NCBI GenBank assembly: GCA_033032175.1
Contig: CM065322.1
Span: 17,546,001 to 17,610,000 of the forward strand
Source of the DNA: Saturnia japonica
Lineage: Eukaryota; Arthropoda; Insecta; Lepidoptera; Saturniidae
Length of the DNA: 64,000 nucleotides
Direction: 5' to 3'
Notes under the pieces: model-generated
Told to the model about the DNA's origin: nothing
The model's input: only the letters and a program-made list of their open reading frames with translations
Databases searched by the model: none
Shown here: positions 12,651 to 24,327 of the stretch, in pieces
How the letters are laid out: each line of letters begins with the position of its first letter
How positions within the stretch are numbered: position 1 is the stretch's first letter
Made by a program: the position numbers and the translations under genes

Positions 12651-15109
12651 ACCTAACAATTCGATAGTGTTGGACACACGCGGACCTTATCTTAATTCGG
12701 TCTTACCTAAGTACCGGTTCGTGATACTATTAAAAGTTTATTGACAATATTAAAAAGAGTTATACCATTTAGCTTTTAAGTTTATAATGTACTTAAGTTT
12801 AAGTTTGTTCACACCCAACAATATCAGCAAATATTTCTGTCACAGATTGGTAACATTGATTACGTTACGCTCTAATGTTATCATTACTATATCGTTGTTA
12901 TGACATGTCAATAATCTCAAATTATCCTGAAAAGGATTCAGAACTCTATAAAATTCACAACAAGAATGCGATAAACGTCACCGGAAACAGTTTGTAAATT
13001 TTAAAAAGACGTACGTTTCATCACTACCTATGTTACATATTACGCATATATTTTATTACGAACACAGCACAGATGTTCCGATGCAAGGTATGGGACACCT
13101 CCACTCTGCTAAATTTGTTCTATAACATGCATTTGTGTTGAAACTTTGGTAAAAAATAAATGTTTCCATGTTAATTAATATGTACACAGAGTTGTACTCG
13201 CTCGAGGGTCTACTTAACCTCGCCTCGCGTTAAATTCCTATCAACTGTAACAATACTACAATTTATAGCGACTCGTTCATAACATTTTTACTTAAAAACA
13301 GTATTGTCAGACGAAGCCTATAGGCCTTCTTTTCATAACTCATTAATACCACAACTCTAGAAATAAGCAATCATGTTTTATGTAGTTGTGGATGTCCACG
13401 GTGCATGGCTTCTTGAACTATATAAACTAGCTGAGCACGCGACTGCGCTCGCGTGGACTACGGAATGTCGTCGATCGGGCACACACGCGATACATTACCA
13501 AGGGTACCCCCGTTCCCGGTAATTTTCGTTGTAATATTTTAAAAATTTCAGCTAAACATCAATTCTATCGATAGCTATGTATATTGACACCATATTTAAT
13601 ACTTTTCTACTAAAATTTCAATGTATAAATACTATTATAATGTATATTGTAAATTGAAATAAATTTTAATAAAATCCCCCTCGTGTCTAATACAATTTTT
13701 CTCCTTTGTAAAACATAATTACGTAAAAAAAGTTTAGAAATATATTAAAAATGTTACTATTCTTAATAAAACGTGCTTTTTCATTTTATGAAAGCTTGTA
13801 GAAAAAAAAAATACCACAAAATTAAATTTCCACTTTGTTAGTCGTAACGAAAATAATTTGAAATACATTTCAATGTAGCAAGGTTTACGAGTCATCTTCA
13901 GAAAACGGAGGCTCTCAGTTTTACAGCAACCTCCCATAACTTTGTAATAACTGTTTTGTAGCCGATTTAAATATCGTTAAATGATTGCTTCCCGCGGAGT
14001 TCTCGGAATGTAGGTCAACACAGAAGAAGAAAACATCATTAAGTATTTGAACGACGATTTTGCTGATCCATAAATTATACAATCCAAGGAAATATTTATT
14101 TTAGCAAAGACTAATAAAAAACAGAATCGTTTTTATTAACACGTGGACAGCAATAATGATTTCCTTTGTTATTATTATTACATATTATTTGCGGTAAGTG
14201 TTTTTCTTAAACTAGAATAATGTTTAACGTAATCTATAATGGTTATAGTGCTACTTGCTGTTTGTTAACTAAACATATGTTATTATGTTACTTTATATTT
14301 AATCACTTGGAAGCCAACCGAACACATTAAACGGATATATTTTCGCATAAAATATATAATATAATACCTTTTTAATTGTGTAAACGTGTACATATAAATC
14401 ACTACCAGGCAGAGAGGTCTTCTCGACGAAGACCGCTTCAATCACCACATCGACGTATGTTATGCTTGTTTTAAGTAGTAAAACACAAAAATTTATTTTC
14501 ATCACTACATTGGTACTATATAATAACACTATTTCTTAAGGATGTATTTTTTTAAATATCTATAATGTAAGCTATTTAATTAAAATCGGTAAATGTATAC
14601 AATTTACAAAAATAATCTACTATAAACGCTGAGTCTTGGCTAGACTCAATGTTTCAGTAGTCATAACTAAATTAATTTAAAAAATACTGTTAACAGTTCT
14701 AACTTCAGTGGTACAATTAGATTTGGCAGTCTAATCTACTAAATAAAGGAGATGAACCGATAAAACTGTAAAGAAAATATATCTCTTCATTACTATAAAA
14801 GCGGGTGGTTTCGAAAACGTGTACATAATGATTTGCTGTACGGTATTAAGCGATGGTGATCACCGTCCAAGTTTCGGTCGTTACAGATCTCTATCAGCTA
14901 TCGACCGTCCCCTAGACCCTCACACCACTAGCGCCCCCTATCAACCGGCTTATGTACATATTCATGCTATATTTCCACATAACAACTCACAATCATGATT
15001 ATTATTGGATTTATGGTATATATCAGTCTTCCTATTCCACTGATTACAAGTGATCTGATAATCTGCAGTGAACGGACTCATGAGTAATATTATTAGTTAG
15101 GGTGGCTTA

Positions 15110-16236
15110 TGCCCGTTTTCACCGACGTCCCCTAATTTTAAGGAACACTTCAAGTACATTTAAGTGACCACATAGGGAGATTTTGTTTTCACCAATGTCT
15201 AAGGGACATCTAAGACCTTAAGGGTTACCTAAATTTTAAGGAACAGAAATTCAACTCCTTAGCGCTAAGTGACGTTTATTTAAAACAATTCTGGTTATTC
15301 TTGTTTTAAGCGTCTTAAAATGTAAGTTCAATTTTTGTTCTTGGAACCTTTAGAAGAAGAAAAGAAACTGGGAAATTAATAGAAGACACGCATTTACCGA
15401 CAAAGGCCTGGTCTTTTTTTAAATAAGACAACAAATATTTTTTGCTAGATATAGGTTATCAAAATGCAGTGTGTAAAATATTTACCTCTTTTTAAATTAG
15501 TTTATCATATAAGGTTTTATTTTTGACAGGGTAAATCCGTGTTAACCTATAAATCAGCTCTATGTACATAGAGATATTTTGCCACAGTGGTATATATGGG
15601 TGGTATCAGTGTAGTAGTATTTTAGAACATATTTTTAATGGACTATAATTGAAACATATTCCGATGCCTTTTCCAACACTCAATAACTCGCCTACCGCCA
15701 CCTACTTATCGCTTTTTTCAGAAATAATAACGTATTACGTATATCCATCATGAGTTATAAGTCTAGAGTTAAAAAACAAACAAATAGAAAAAATTCGTTT
15801 CAGTTTTTTATTTTAATAATTAATTGATATCAATATTAATTTTTATTTATTTATTTATTTTTCCTTAAAACCTTATTTGGAGTATTATTACCATTTTAAA
15901 AAGCCATATCGTTCCGGCTGTTCGCAAGTGCTCCGCTTACCAAAGAACAATTTTTTTTTTAAATAATAATAATATATTTTAATCACTTAAGAATGATAAA
16001 TAATTCATAAAACTTTTTATTGCTAAACTATTGGTGTATCACAACGTTGGTTTGACAAAAAAACTGACAATAACACAGACTTGACATAAAAACTGACACT
16101 TAACTAAGTGTTTCCTTAGTAAGTAACTCTTAGCTTGGTGAAAACGAAATAAGTTAGGTAGCCGATTTAGGAAACACTTTAGCTTAAGGATCCCTTAGTT
16201 AGAGGTATGTTAAGGGTACGTTGGTGAAAACGGGCA
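15110..16236. mobile_element. Non-autonomous TIR DNA transposon, 1127 bp, TTA target duplication
   Basis: The left end TGCCCGTTTTCACC and the right end GGTGAAAACGGGCA are perfect inverted repeats. The match continues for about 25 bp with a few mismatches. TTA flanks both sides (15107-15109 and 16237-16239). A 3-bp TTA duplication suggests the PIF/Harbinger superfamily. Extra copies of the TTTTCACC/GGTGAAAA motif occur just inside each end (about 15184 and 16137), a subterminal arrangement typical of transposase-binding repeats. No transposase frame is visible, so it must be mobilised in trans. Confidence 0.75.
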
Positions 16237-16239
16237 TTA

Positions 16240-19200
16240 GGAATTTAAACATTTCTATAAAATATATAAAACACGGCTAAATACTATATGGTAAGAGAAA
16301 CCGCCGTAAAGTTCAACTACTGTACAATGTACAGCGGTAACGAAGTTATTCCTATCGCTAAGCAGTACTTGTAGTGCTCGCACTAAACACTTCCACCGTA
16401 AAATATATTATGGTAGTAAAATAAACATTCTCGCTCTAGACTAGTAATTCGAGCAAGTTCTCAGAGGCATAGAAACCTATATATGATTACCCGTAGATAC
16501 TCGTACGATTGCATGTCATGCATAAGAATTTTATTCTTAAATAACTCTTCTCTATTCACTTTAAAACTTCAATATTATTAAAACTGTTTCAAATTACTAT
16601 AGCATAGTAAATTTATAAGTTTGTAAATGTTACAAAAAATTCTATGCCGAGAAGAAAGAAGAACACTCATAGTAACAAAACTCATAAATAGGTTTACAAT
16701 TGAGTTCTCTATGTCCATGATGCGTATGTAACGGACTTGTGATCGATTTAATGTTAGTAATAATTGAAACTTATGTAGGTATTCGATGTTAACATCCATG
16801 CACTTTAACAAACCTGTAGGGGAGAACTGAGTGGGATCAGATTCGTTGGTGTTGTGTAAACAACACTGTTATACTCGAAAAGGCAGCGACGGCGATTTAT
16901 CATATAAAATATGAATGTTGCTTTCTTTGCCTTGTTACCGCAAACTACATAAATGCTAACGTTTTACCAAGAAGATGATTGCGGTAATTTGAAAATTCGA
17001 GGTGTATAAAACGCAAAGATCATAATGCAAATAAATGCGCATACAATTACTTCTTTTGTGTTCCCAGACGGAGCGCGAGCGATCTGACACGTCGCTCCAG
17101 GATTATATTCCTTAATCTTGTAGGTATGCATTCAGAATTTGTATCTATATATTAATACGTGAAGCAAAAGTTTAAGCGTATTGCGTGCACGTAAGACTGT
17201 GAGATTTAGCATGTTTAAAGTTTATATGGAGAAGGAGTGCAGAAAGCTAAAATTTATCTATAAAATCTGTCACTAATATATTCAATTAAATCAATTAATA
17301 CTGCCAATCCTAAACTGACCAGTGTCATTGTACTTAGACCCCCCAAAATATTGACATTGTCACTCAACGAAAAGGGCCAGCAAGTAGTGTAGATAATATT
17401 CATTGTTTAGGTTCATGAATACTGCAAATGTCAAACGGAAAAAAATCTATAATCAAAAAGTCGCTGGTCGAACTTCGAGCTTAGGGCGATCGCTAGTTTT
17501 TATAAATACTCTGGTTCCAGAGAATGGTTCGGTAGTTGATACATGATGATTATGGATATAATGTAAAACAAAGAAGACCTTCGTGACTCGACTGAGTTTT
17601 ATATTCATAGAAGAAATTTTTTTTTAAATTTTCTACATAGTACTTACTTAAAACTAAACTGAGTGCATACGTTTGTATATAAGGAACAACATACAGCTTT
17701 GCCATTTCATTACATTTCTTTCCGAGTATCAACTTAGAACTTGTTGTGACGTTACGTCACTTGTTATAAAACTTGGCTTCGAAACAACTTACTTATTCTT
17801 GTTGTACCTTCAAGACTACTTTATTATCTAAGTACTAAGGAAAAACTAACTTCATATTTGAAATTTACTTTTGGTACATTAATTTTGGTTTTATGTCATC
17901 TCCAAATTCTATTTCTATTTTATATATAAAGCCTGGAACTTATCTTATTCTGTGTTTTGAAGTATAAATAGATACGAGTATATTAATATGGACCAATTCT
18001 GTGTGTTTTGTTTAGAAATAGAACAATAACACTAGCACTTAGATACCACAGAAAATGCATACCGTATAGAAAAGTATTGATACGGATCAATATTTATAAT
18101 TATGCTATACATTTTGGATAAGGATAACAAGGCTAACATTCTGAGAAGTCAACTAAATATGATAGTCAGTAGGAACTGCAGCGAAAATACACTATGTGAT
18201 ATTAGCGCACTTGCTTCTAACTTTTTAATTTACACTCACAACCCATTCTTCAATATTTAGGGTTGTCACTAATTTTCAGGTTATTTTTAAATTGCATTAG
18301 TAAAAGCACAAATTAGAAAAAGACATTTTGCGTACACTCTTTGCTGAGGAGGAAACGCGTTAAATTTTGATAGACTTTATGCTAAAAGTAGGATTAATAG
18401 CTGCAAAAAGGAATAAATAGCAAGCAAATGAAAGATAGTGTGAAAGTAACCGACAACAGTTACAAGTGACAGTGACATTTGACAATGAAAAATAACATAG
18501 ATAAACTGTTAGTGTAATAAATAGAAACAACAAAAATGAGATTGTAAGCCAATTAATGTTTAATCAAGAATAATTATATGAAATAATGTTTAGAGGTTTG
18601 CCTCTATATATAGTTGCAGTTAAAAAAAAACATGTGCGTCTCGGGACGCCCGACAGAAGTGACACCTTAATTTAAAGAAAAAGAAAAAAGGGTGTTTGTT
18701 GATTAAAGTGAGAGAGGAGGAGCCTGCCTACTGCTGCAGTATGCGTGAGAGAAAGGGAAGCCAGACAGAGTGCATCCTAACGCGTTACGACGGTTTACTC
18801 TGCCAAGAAGTTATCACTTCAAAAAGGAAGTCGATTCCAAAGTAAATTGTATATTCCTATAGTATGAACGAGTACAGTGTGTGCCGGCCGAGACTAGACA
18901 GTCGATAGAATATTTGGACATGTTATGATGAAGCTATGTAATTATGTATTATAGATAAGAAAGTGTAAGCTAAAGCAGTAATAATAGAGTAAGAAAAGCT
19001 TCTACTTTAAAATAAGATTCTAGGAAAAGGCAAAATGTAATCAAAAAATAATTTTAAGAAACTGGAAGTACAATATGGGAAATTAGAAATATATAATCAA
19101 AACATGGTGGAGAGCAAAGAGGTCTAGGATATAAGTAAAAAGATTCTGATATGCGTTATGGGCAAAGTAGGAACAATAAACAGGACATTTGGAGATATAA

Positions 19201-19597
19201 ATGTGTTTGTATGTAAAAAAATAAATCTTAGCCTGTTCTTGCGAATTGCAAAGTTATTTATATTTTATGAATTTTATTGTCCATTTTGTATCAGACTGGG
19301 CGCGTTTCATGTCATCATCCTGTTTATTCTGGATCAGTTTACTGATATCATCACAACCGTCTGTCGATCTCCTCAGGGAAACAAATACACAGGTTTCATT
19401 AAAAACAGAATAAGGCACAAGTAAAATAAAATTGTCTGTCGGCGCCTCAGCAAGTGCAGACACAACATTCGCTTTGGAATTAGCAAACACATTTCAACTT
19501 CCCACTATCGGACTTTTCATTTGCATACTACAATGTAACAAAAAGTTTACTAAAATGTTTTATCAAGTGGCTTCTTTGTAACTTAATTTCCGTATCA
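16240..19597. other. Intron upstream of the BEL insertion
   Basis: AT-rich non-coding sequence apart from the MITE at 18621-18826. No exon-like frame with splice sites was found on either strand. Confidence 0.5.
18621..18826. mobile_element. MITE-like element, copy 3 (about 206 bp)
   Basis: It starts AAAAAAAAACATGTGCGTCTCGGGACG, with the inner repeat AGAAGTGACACCTT. It ends AAGTTATCACTTCAAAAA. It shares CCAGACAGAGTG, AACGCGTTACGA and GGTTTAC with copy 2 and is the most compact member. Confidence 0.55.
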
Positions 19598-19602
19598 CAT
19601 AC

Positions 19603-19931
19603 TGTTTCGTACTCATATAAAACCTTATTATCAATACTCGATGGGACTGGCAAACGCAGCTGACAGCTGTCATGCTTTATGTACTCGTCGAATATTGGAG
19701 CTCTTATCGCGAGGCACGCAACAAGAATCGCTGTGCAAAACCGAATCTGAATTCGTATGGTGACCTGAATCGTGTCGGTGGATATCATCGCAAGTGTTGG
19801 AGCAGTCCAAGGTACGTGAGAGCATTGTATTTGTCCCAGCGCTATCTAGTTTTTGAACATCGTTTTTTACCGTATCGAAATTACCCAGTGTAGCTAAGCC
19901 ACCGCTATTTCGGTTCGGTGCGGATGCTACA
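19603..19931 (+). repeat. BEL/Pao 5' LTR (329 bp)
   Basis: The LTR starts TGTTTCG and ends GCTACA, giving the usual TGT...ACA termini. A TATAAAA box lies at 19616-19622, near the left end. A CAGCTGACAGCTG double E-box-like motif follows at about 19660. It matches the 3' LTR throughout apart from one base. Confidence 0.93.
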
Positions 19932-19937
19932 CCTTTT

Positions 19938-19955
19938 TGGTGCCGGAACCCGGGA
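19938..19955 (+). promoter_or_regulatory. Probable primer-binding site of the BEL element
   Basis: TGGTGCCGGAACCCGGGA begins six bases after the left LTR. It starts with TGG, as expected for pairing with a tRNA 3' CCA end, and it contains a stretch that would pair with a T-arm/acceptor sequence. I could not assign the primer tRNA. Confidence 0.6.
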
Positions 19956-20420
19956 TTTCCACCGATATTATTCTCAATCGTGGTATATGTTTGTGGTATT
20001 TCTGGTCATCGTCGTAGTTCTTACTTAATATTGCGAGTAATCATACCTAAATACCTATTCATATATATCTAAATCGTACAATAGTTACCATCGAACAGAT
20101 ATTTCACATATATATCATTTGTGTGTCATCGGAAATTATTGTAAGATCTAATTAAGTAATCACTATATTTCATCGGTACTTAATTAATTTCATCGGCTTA
20201 TAATAATTTCATCGACTAAATAGTATTATTTATATAAATAAATATATTTTATCATATATTGTGACCTTTCAAATTTTCTTACATATTTTTGTCATTTGTT
20301 GCAAATCGAAATATAAATTCGAAAATTCATTTGTTTACGTTTTTAAAATTGAATTCTTTTTTCTTCACGTGTCAAATTAATTTGAATTTCTTTTTTCAAT
20401 TATCGAACCTAAAATAGTTC

Positions 20421-20924
20421 ATGATGCCGATCCTTAGAAAACATACTACGCGTAAAATGCCAAATTTAACAAAGGCTAAATCGACCTCTTTTGAGCAATC
20501 TCATACAATTCAAGACTTAGCATCTTTACGCAGAAAACGTACAATTGCTATTAAACGGTTAGCAAATGCTTTGGAAATCGGTACTTTAGCTATAGAGGAC
20601 CCTTCACACAGCGACTTATTTTTATCATATCATCAGGATGTTAAAGAAATTACGTCGAGTTTCGAGAACGCGCATGTTACTATTTTAGACCTAATAGATA
20701 ACTCGGATGACAACGAAAATGAAATCCAAGAACATTTTGATGATATGTATTATCGAATATTATCGATTCACCGGAAATTAACTAAAAGTGAATCTACTCA
20801 ATCGCATAGGACTTCATCACAAAATATTCGTTTTCCGAAAATCGTTCTGCCTAATTTCGGCGGGAACATCAAACAATGGCCCGAATATTTTGATACTTTT
20901 CGATGGTTCAGCGAAAGATCTTAA
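20421..20924 (+). pseudogene. gag: BEL/Pao gag, N-terminal part, truncated by internal deletion
   Basis: The open frame starts ATGATG and has 167 codons. The N-terminal region is a basic/helical segment (SLRRKRTIAIKRLANALE) typical of BEL Gag starts. Residues near 138-158 (RFPKIVLPNFGGNIKQWPEY) match the conserved motif LPKIxLPxFxGxxxxWxxF of BEL/Pao Gag. After about residue 160 (...YFDTF) the natural protein is cut, and eight unrelated residues (RWFSERS) come from reading pol out of frame before a stop. BEL Gag normally continues for several hundred residues, including zinc knuckles, and none of that is present. A shortened Gag could still be made from the LTR promoter. Confidence 0.85.
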
Positions 20925-23811
20925 TTCTAGATCACTTAACGATACACAATTTATCGGTCCCAAATTGCAACCTAATATATTGAGTATTCTTCTGCGCTTT
21001 CGAGAACATAACGTCGTGTTTATGGCAGACGCACGTCAGATGTATCGCCAAATCTTAATTGCACCCGATCATCGTGATTATCAGCGTATATTCTGGAGGA
21101 GCTCATCTAGTGAAATCCTTCGTGAATATCGTCTTAACACAGTGACTTACGGATTGTCTTCGTCTCCATATCTAGCTTGTCGTACTCTAAGACAACTTGC
21201 TGAAGACGAAGGAGATAATTACCGACTCGCAAAAGAAATCACACTATCGGATGTTTATATCGATGACGTCATTACCGGTTTTTCTTCTCTTGAACTCGCA
21301 CAAGATGCAAAATCACAAGTCGTTGCTCTTTTTGATCTCGGAGGTTTCAAACTTCGAAAGTGGGTTAGTAATAATCCACAGCTTTTATCCAATCTTCCCA
21401 GTGAAGATTGTCTAACAGGTTCTGTATCGCTCGACAATACGGAAACACAAACGTTGAAGGTTTTGGGACTCAGATGGGATCCTACCGTAGACGCATTTCT
21501 TTTTGAAATCAAACCTTCAAATCGAGTATGCACTAAACGTTCTATCTTAAGTGAAATCGCGCGAATTTTCGATCCGTTAGGATTTTTATCTCCTATTACA
21601 ATTCAAGCTAAATGTTTGATTCAAAAGCTTTGGATTCTAGGTGTTGGCTGGGATCAAACTCCACCCGATGAAATCGTCAATACTTGGAGCATATATCGAA
21701 ATCAAATGCCACTATTGTCGCAACTAAAAATACCTCGTAAACTCATATGTCCAAATGTAAAATCGTGTGAACTAATCGGCTTTTGTGACAGCTCTGAAAA
21801 TGCGTTGGGTACAGTGTTCTATATGCGTGTTACTAATTCCGTTGGTAAAATTCACGTATTCCAGGTTTGCTCCAAAGCTCGTGTCGCACCTCTAAAACGT
21901 ATTTCGTTACCACGTCTCGAGCTCTGTGCAGCCGTAATGCTTGCAGACTTATATAAATTCCTACGCGATACTTACCTCTCTCGTATTAAAATTGACGCTG
22001 TCTACTTCTGGTCAGATTCGACAATTGTTCTTTCGTGGTTACGCTCTCATTCTTCACGGTGGTCAACATTCGTCGCTAATCGTGTTAGCCACATACAAGA
22101 CATTACACCCATCGAATGCTGGAACCATGTTCCCTCAAGCGAGAATCCTGCTGACATCTGTTCTAGAGGTCAATTCCCCAGAGAATTGCTTCACAATACG
22201 TTATGGTGGGCGGGACCGTATTGGCTGCATGAAAATCCAGAATCTTGGTCAGTATGTTCAGTTAGCTTATCACACGAAGATAAAGCCATTGTTGAGAGTG
22301 AAGCTCGTAAACGAATAGTTCTAACATCAAAAAATATCGCTAAAGTTGATCCTAACATTTTTGATAATCTTTTAAACCGCTTCTCGTCTTTGCAAAAAAT
22401 TGTTAGGGTATTAGCTTACATCTATCGTTTCATTAACAAATGTAGACATTTAAATTTTAATAATTACAAGTTTATCAATAATCTTGAGCGACACAATGCT
22501 TTGATGCAATTAGTAAAACATGTACAAGGTACTACATTTTCAGGAGAAATCATTAACCTAAAGTTGAATAAGCCGTTATCAAAACATTTTCGTAAACTTA
22601 ATCCTTTTATCGATAAACTAGGTGTACTCAGGGTGGGTGGCAGAATTTCTCGTTCGGGCTTAGAATATACACAAAAGCACCCTGCTCTCTTACCGCCTAA
22701 CAATCCTTTTACATTTCTAGTAATTGATTTTATACATCACAGTTATTTACATCCGGGAATTAATACTACTCAATATTTGCTTCTACAGCAATTCTGGATA
22801 GTATCCGCAAAACGCACTATTCGTCATCGTCTCGCTAAATGTATCAAATGCTACCGCGTGAATCCAAAGCCTTTGCAACCCTTTATGGCAGAACTTCCAT
22901 CGTACCGTGTAAATCAAATAAAACCATTCGGTATCGTTGGCGTTAACTTTGGTGGACCCTTTCGCATAAAACTTGGACCACATCAAGGTGCTAAGATCGA
23001 CAAAGCTTATCTTTGTTTATTCGTTTGTCTTGCAACCAAAGCAGTACACCTCGAGGTGGTATCTACTCTTTCGACGGACGGATTTATCGCTGCACTTCGG
23101 CGCTTTGTAGCACGTCGCGGCCGATGTAACATAATTCATGCTGACTGCGGTACCAACTTTGTAGGAGCTAGAAATCAACTTTCATCTCTTATGCAACATG
23201 CTTCCAATGCAGAAAAGATTGAATTTAAATTTAACCCACCGTCAGCTCCTCATTTTGGTGGTATATGGGAAATACAAATTAAAGCGGCTAAATCTCATTT
23301 ACTTCGAGTGGTCGGTGATCAAATCTTAACTTTTGAAGAACTTACGACTTTATTGGTCCAAATTGAAGCTGTTTTAAATTCGCGACCTCTATGTTTCATT
23401 AGCTCCGATCCAAATGACTTATTAGTTTTAACGCCAGGACATTTTCTTACTTTAGAGCCTTTAACTATTGTTCCTGATGATGATCTATATAATGTTAAAC
23501 TAAATCGACTTCACCGGTGGCAGTTGATACAATCTTTTCATCAGAGTTTCTGGTCCAGATGGAAACACGAATATCTAAATTCTCTTACACAACGCGCTAA
23601 ATGGACCAAAAATTCTAAACCACTACAAATCGGTTCAATGGTAATTATCAAGGACGATAATCGCATTCCACTGCAATGGCCTCTTGCCAGAGTTGTGGAT
23701 CTTCTGCCTGGTACTGATGGTATTCCTCGTATTGCATTAGTTAAAACCACAAACAATCATACGATTCAACGACCGTTAGTTAAGTTATGTCCTCTACCGC
23801 TAGAAGACTAA
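20893..23811 (+). pseudogene. pol: BEL/Pao pol: partial RT, RNase H, integrase
   Basis: A long open frame (ATG at 20788, but genuine pol sequence only from about 20893) has no internal stop. Residue numbers count from the 20788 ATG. RT begins mid-domain at FDGSAKDLNSRSLND (about 36), has the first catalytic Asp in ADARQMYRQI (about 80) and YIDD at about 157. RNase H features follow, including GFCDSSENALG (about 331), LPRLELCAA (about 374) and WSDSTIVLSWL (about 409). The integrase zinc region runs from about 630 to 695 with an HH...CIKC pattern, then the core and the C-terminal BEL-type tail. In the core the second and third catalytic residues are present (D786 in HADCGTNF, E828 in GGIWE). 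The first is Asn (N720, in VGVNFGGPF) where the family has Asp. The protease and RT fingers are missing. The gag and pol frames do not connect. Confidence 0.9.
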
Positions 23812-23993
23812 CTTAAATCGCTTTAATTCATTATATCTATGTATTTATATGTATCTATATTTTATATATTCTTTTATCGTATATCTATTTTAGTATATCG
23901 TAGTGTTTTTACCGTTCTTATCGTATCTACCGATCCTTGTTCCCCAATTGATCATTTGACCAGAAAATACCATAGGCATTTTGGTGGGCGGGA

Positions 23994-24322
23994 TGTTTCG
24001 TACTCATATAAAACCTTATTATCAATACTCAATGGGACTGGCAAACGCAGCTGACAGCTGTCATGCTTTATGTACTCGTCGAATATTGGAGCTCTTATCG
24101 CGAGGCACGCAACAAGAATCGCTGTGCAAAACCGAATCTGAATTCGTATGGTGACCTGAATCGTGTCGGTGGATATCATCGCAAGTGTTGGAGCAGTCCA
24201 AGGTACGTGAGAGCATTGTATTTGTCCCAGCGCTATCTAGTTTTTGAACATCGTTTTTTACCGTATCGAAATTACCCAGTGTAGCTAAGCCACCGCTATT
24301 TCGGTTCGGTGCGGATGCTACA
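23994..24322 (+). repeat. BEL/Pao 3' LTR (329 bp)
   Basis: This is the direct repeat of the 5' LTR, with the same ends and the same length. It is preceded by the purine-rich GGTGGGCGGGA at 23983-23993, which would serve as the polypurine tract. It is followed by CATAC, the second target-site copy. Confidence 0.93.
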
Positions 24323-24327
24323 CATAC

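Larger units (their letters stand above)
8903..15106. other. Intron, mostly featureless
   Basis: AT-rich. A 130-codon minus-strand frame at 10905-11297 overlaps a GC-richer patch (CGGAGCGTAACGC, GCTCTCATTGTGAGCGC) that looks like repeat sequence and not an exon. Otherwise only short simple repeats. Confidence 0.5.
19603..24322 (+). mobile_element. BEL/Pao LTR retrotransposon, internally deleted, recent insertion
   Basis: This is a complete provirus-like insertion with two 329-bp LTRs, a 5-bp target duplication (CATAC at 19598-19602 and 24323-24327), a primer-site-like sequence after the left LTR and a purine-rich tract before the right LTR. The LTRs differ at one position that I can find (19640 G versus 24031 A), so insertion was recent. 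The body is about 4.06 kb. It codes for the N-terminal part of Gag, then jumps directly into reverse transcriptase. The rest of Gag, the protease and the start of RT are absent. The retained RT, RNase H and integrase order, and the integrase sequence style, are those of insect BEL/Pao elements. It cannot be autonomous and was presumably copied in trans by a full-length relative. Confidence 0.92.

Noticed and set aside
19672..19893. 73-codon gene repeated at 24063-24284
   Set aside because: Both copies are the same stretch of BEL LTR, open by chance.
19603..24322. Endogenous retrovirus with envelope gene
   Set aside because: No open frame follows integrase before the 3' LTR; the element has only gag and pol parts of BEL/Pao type.
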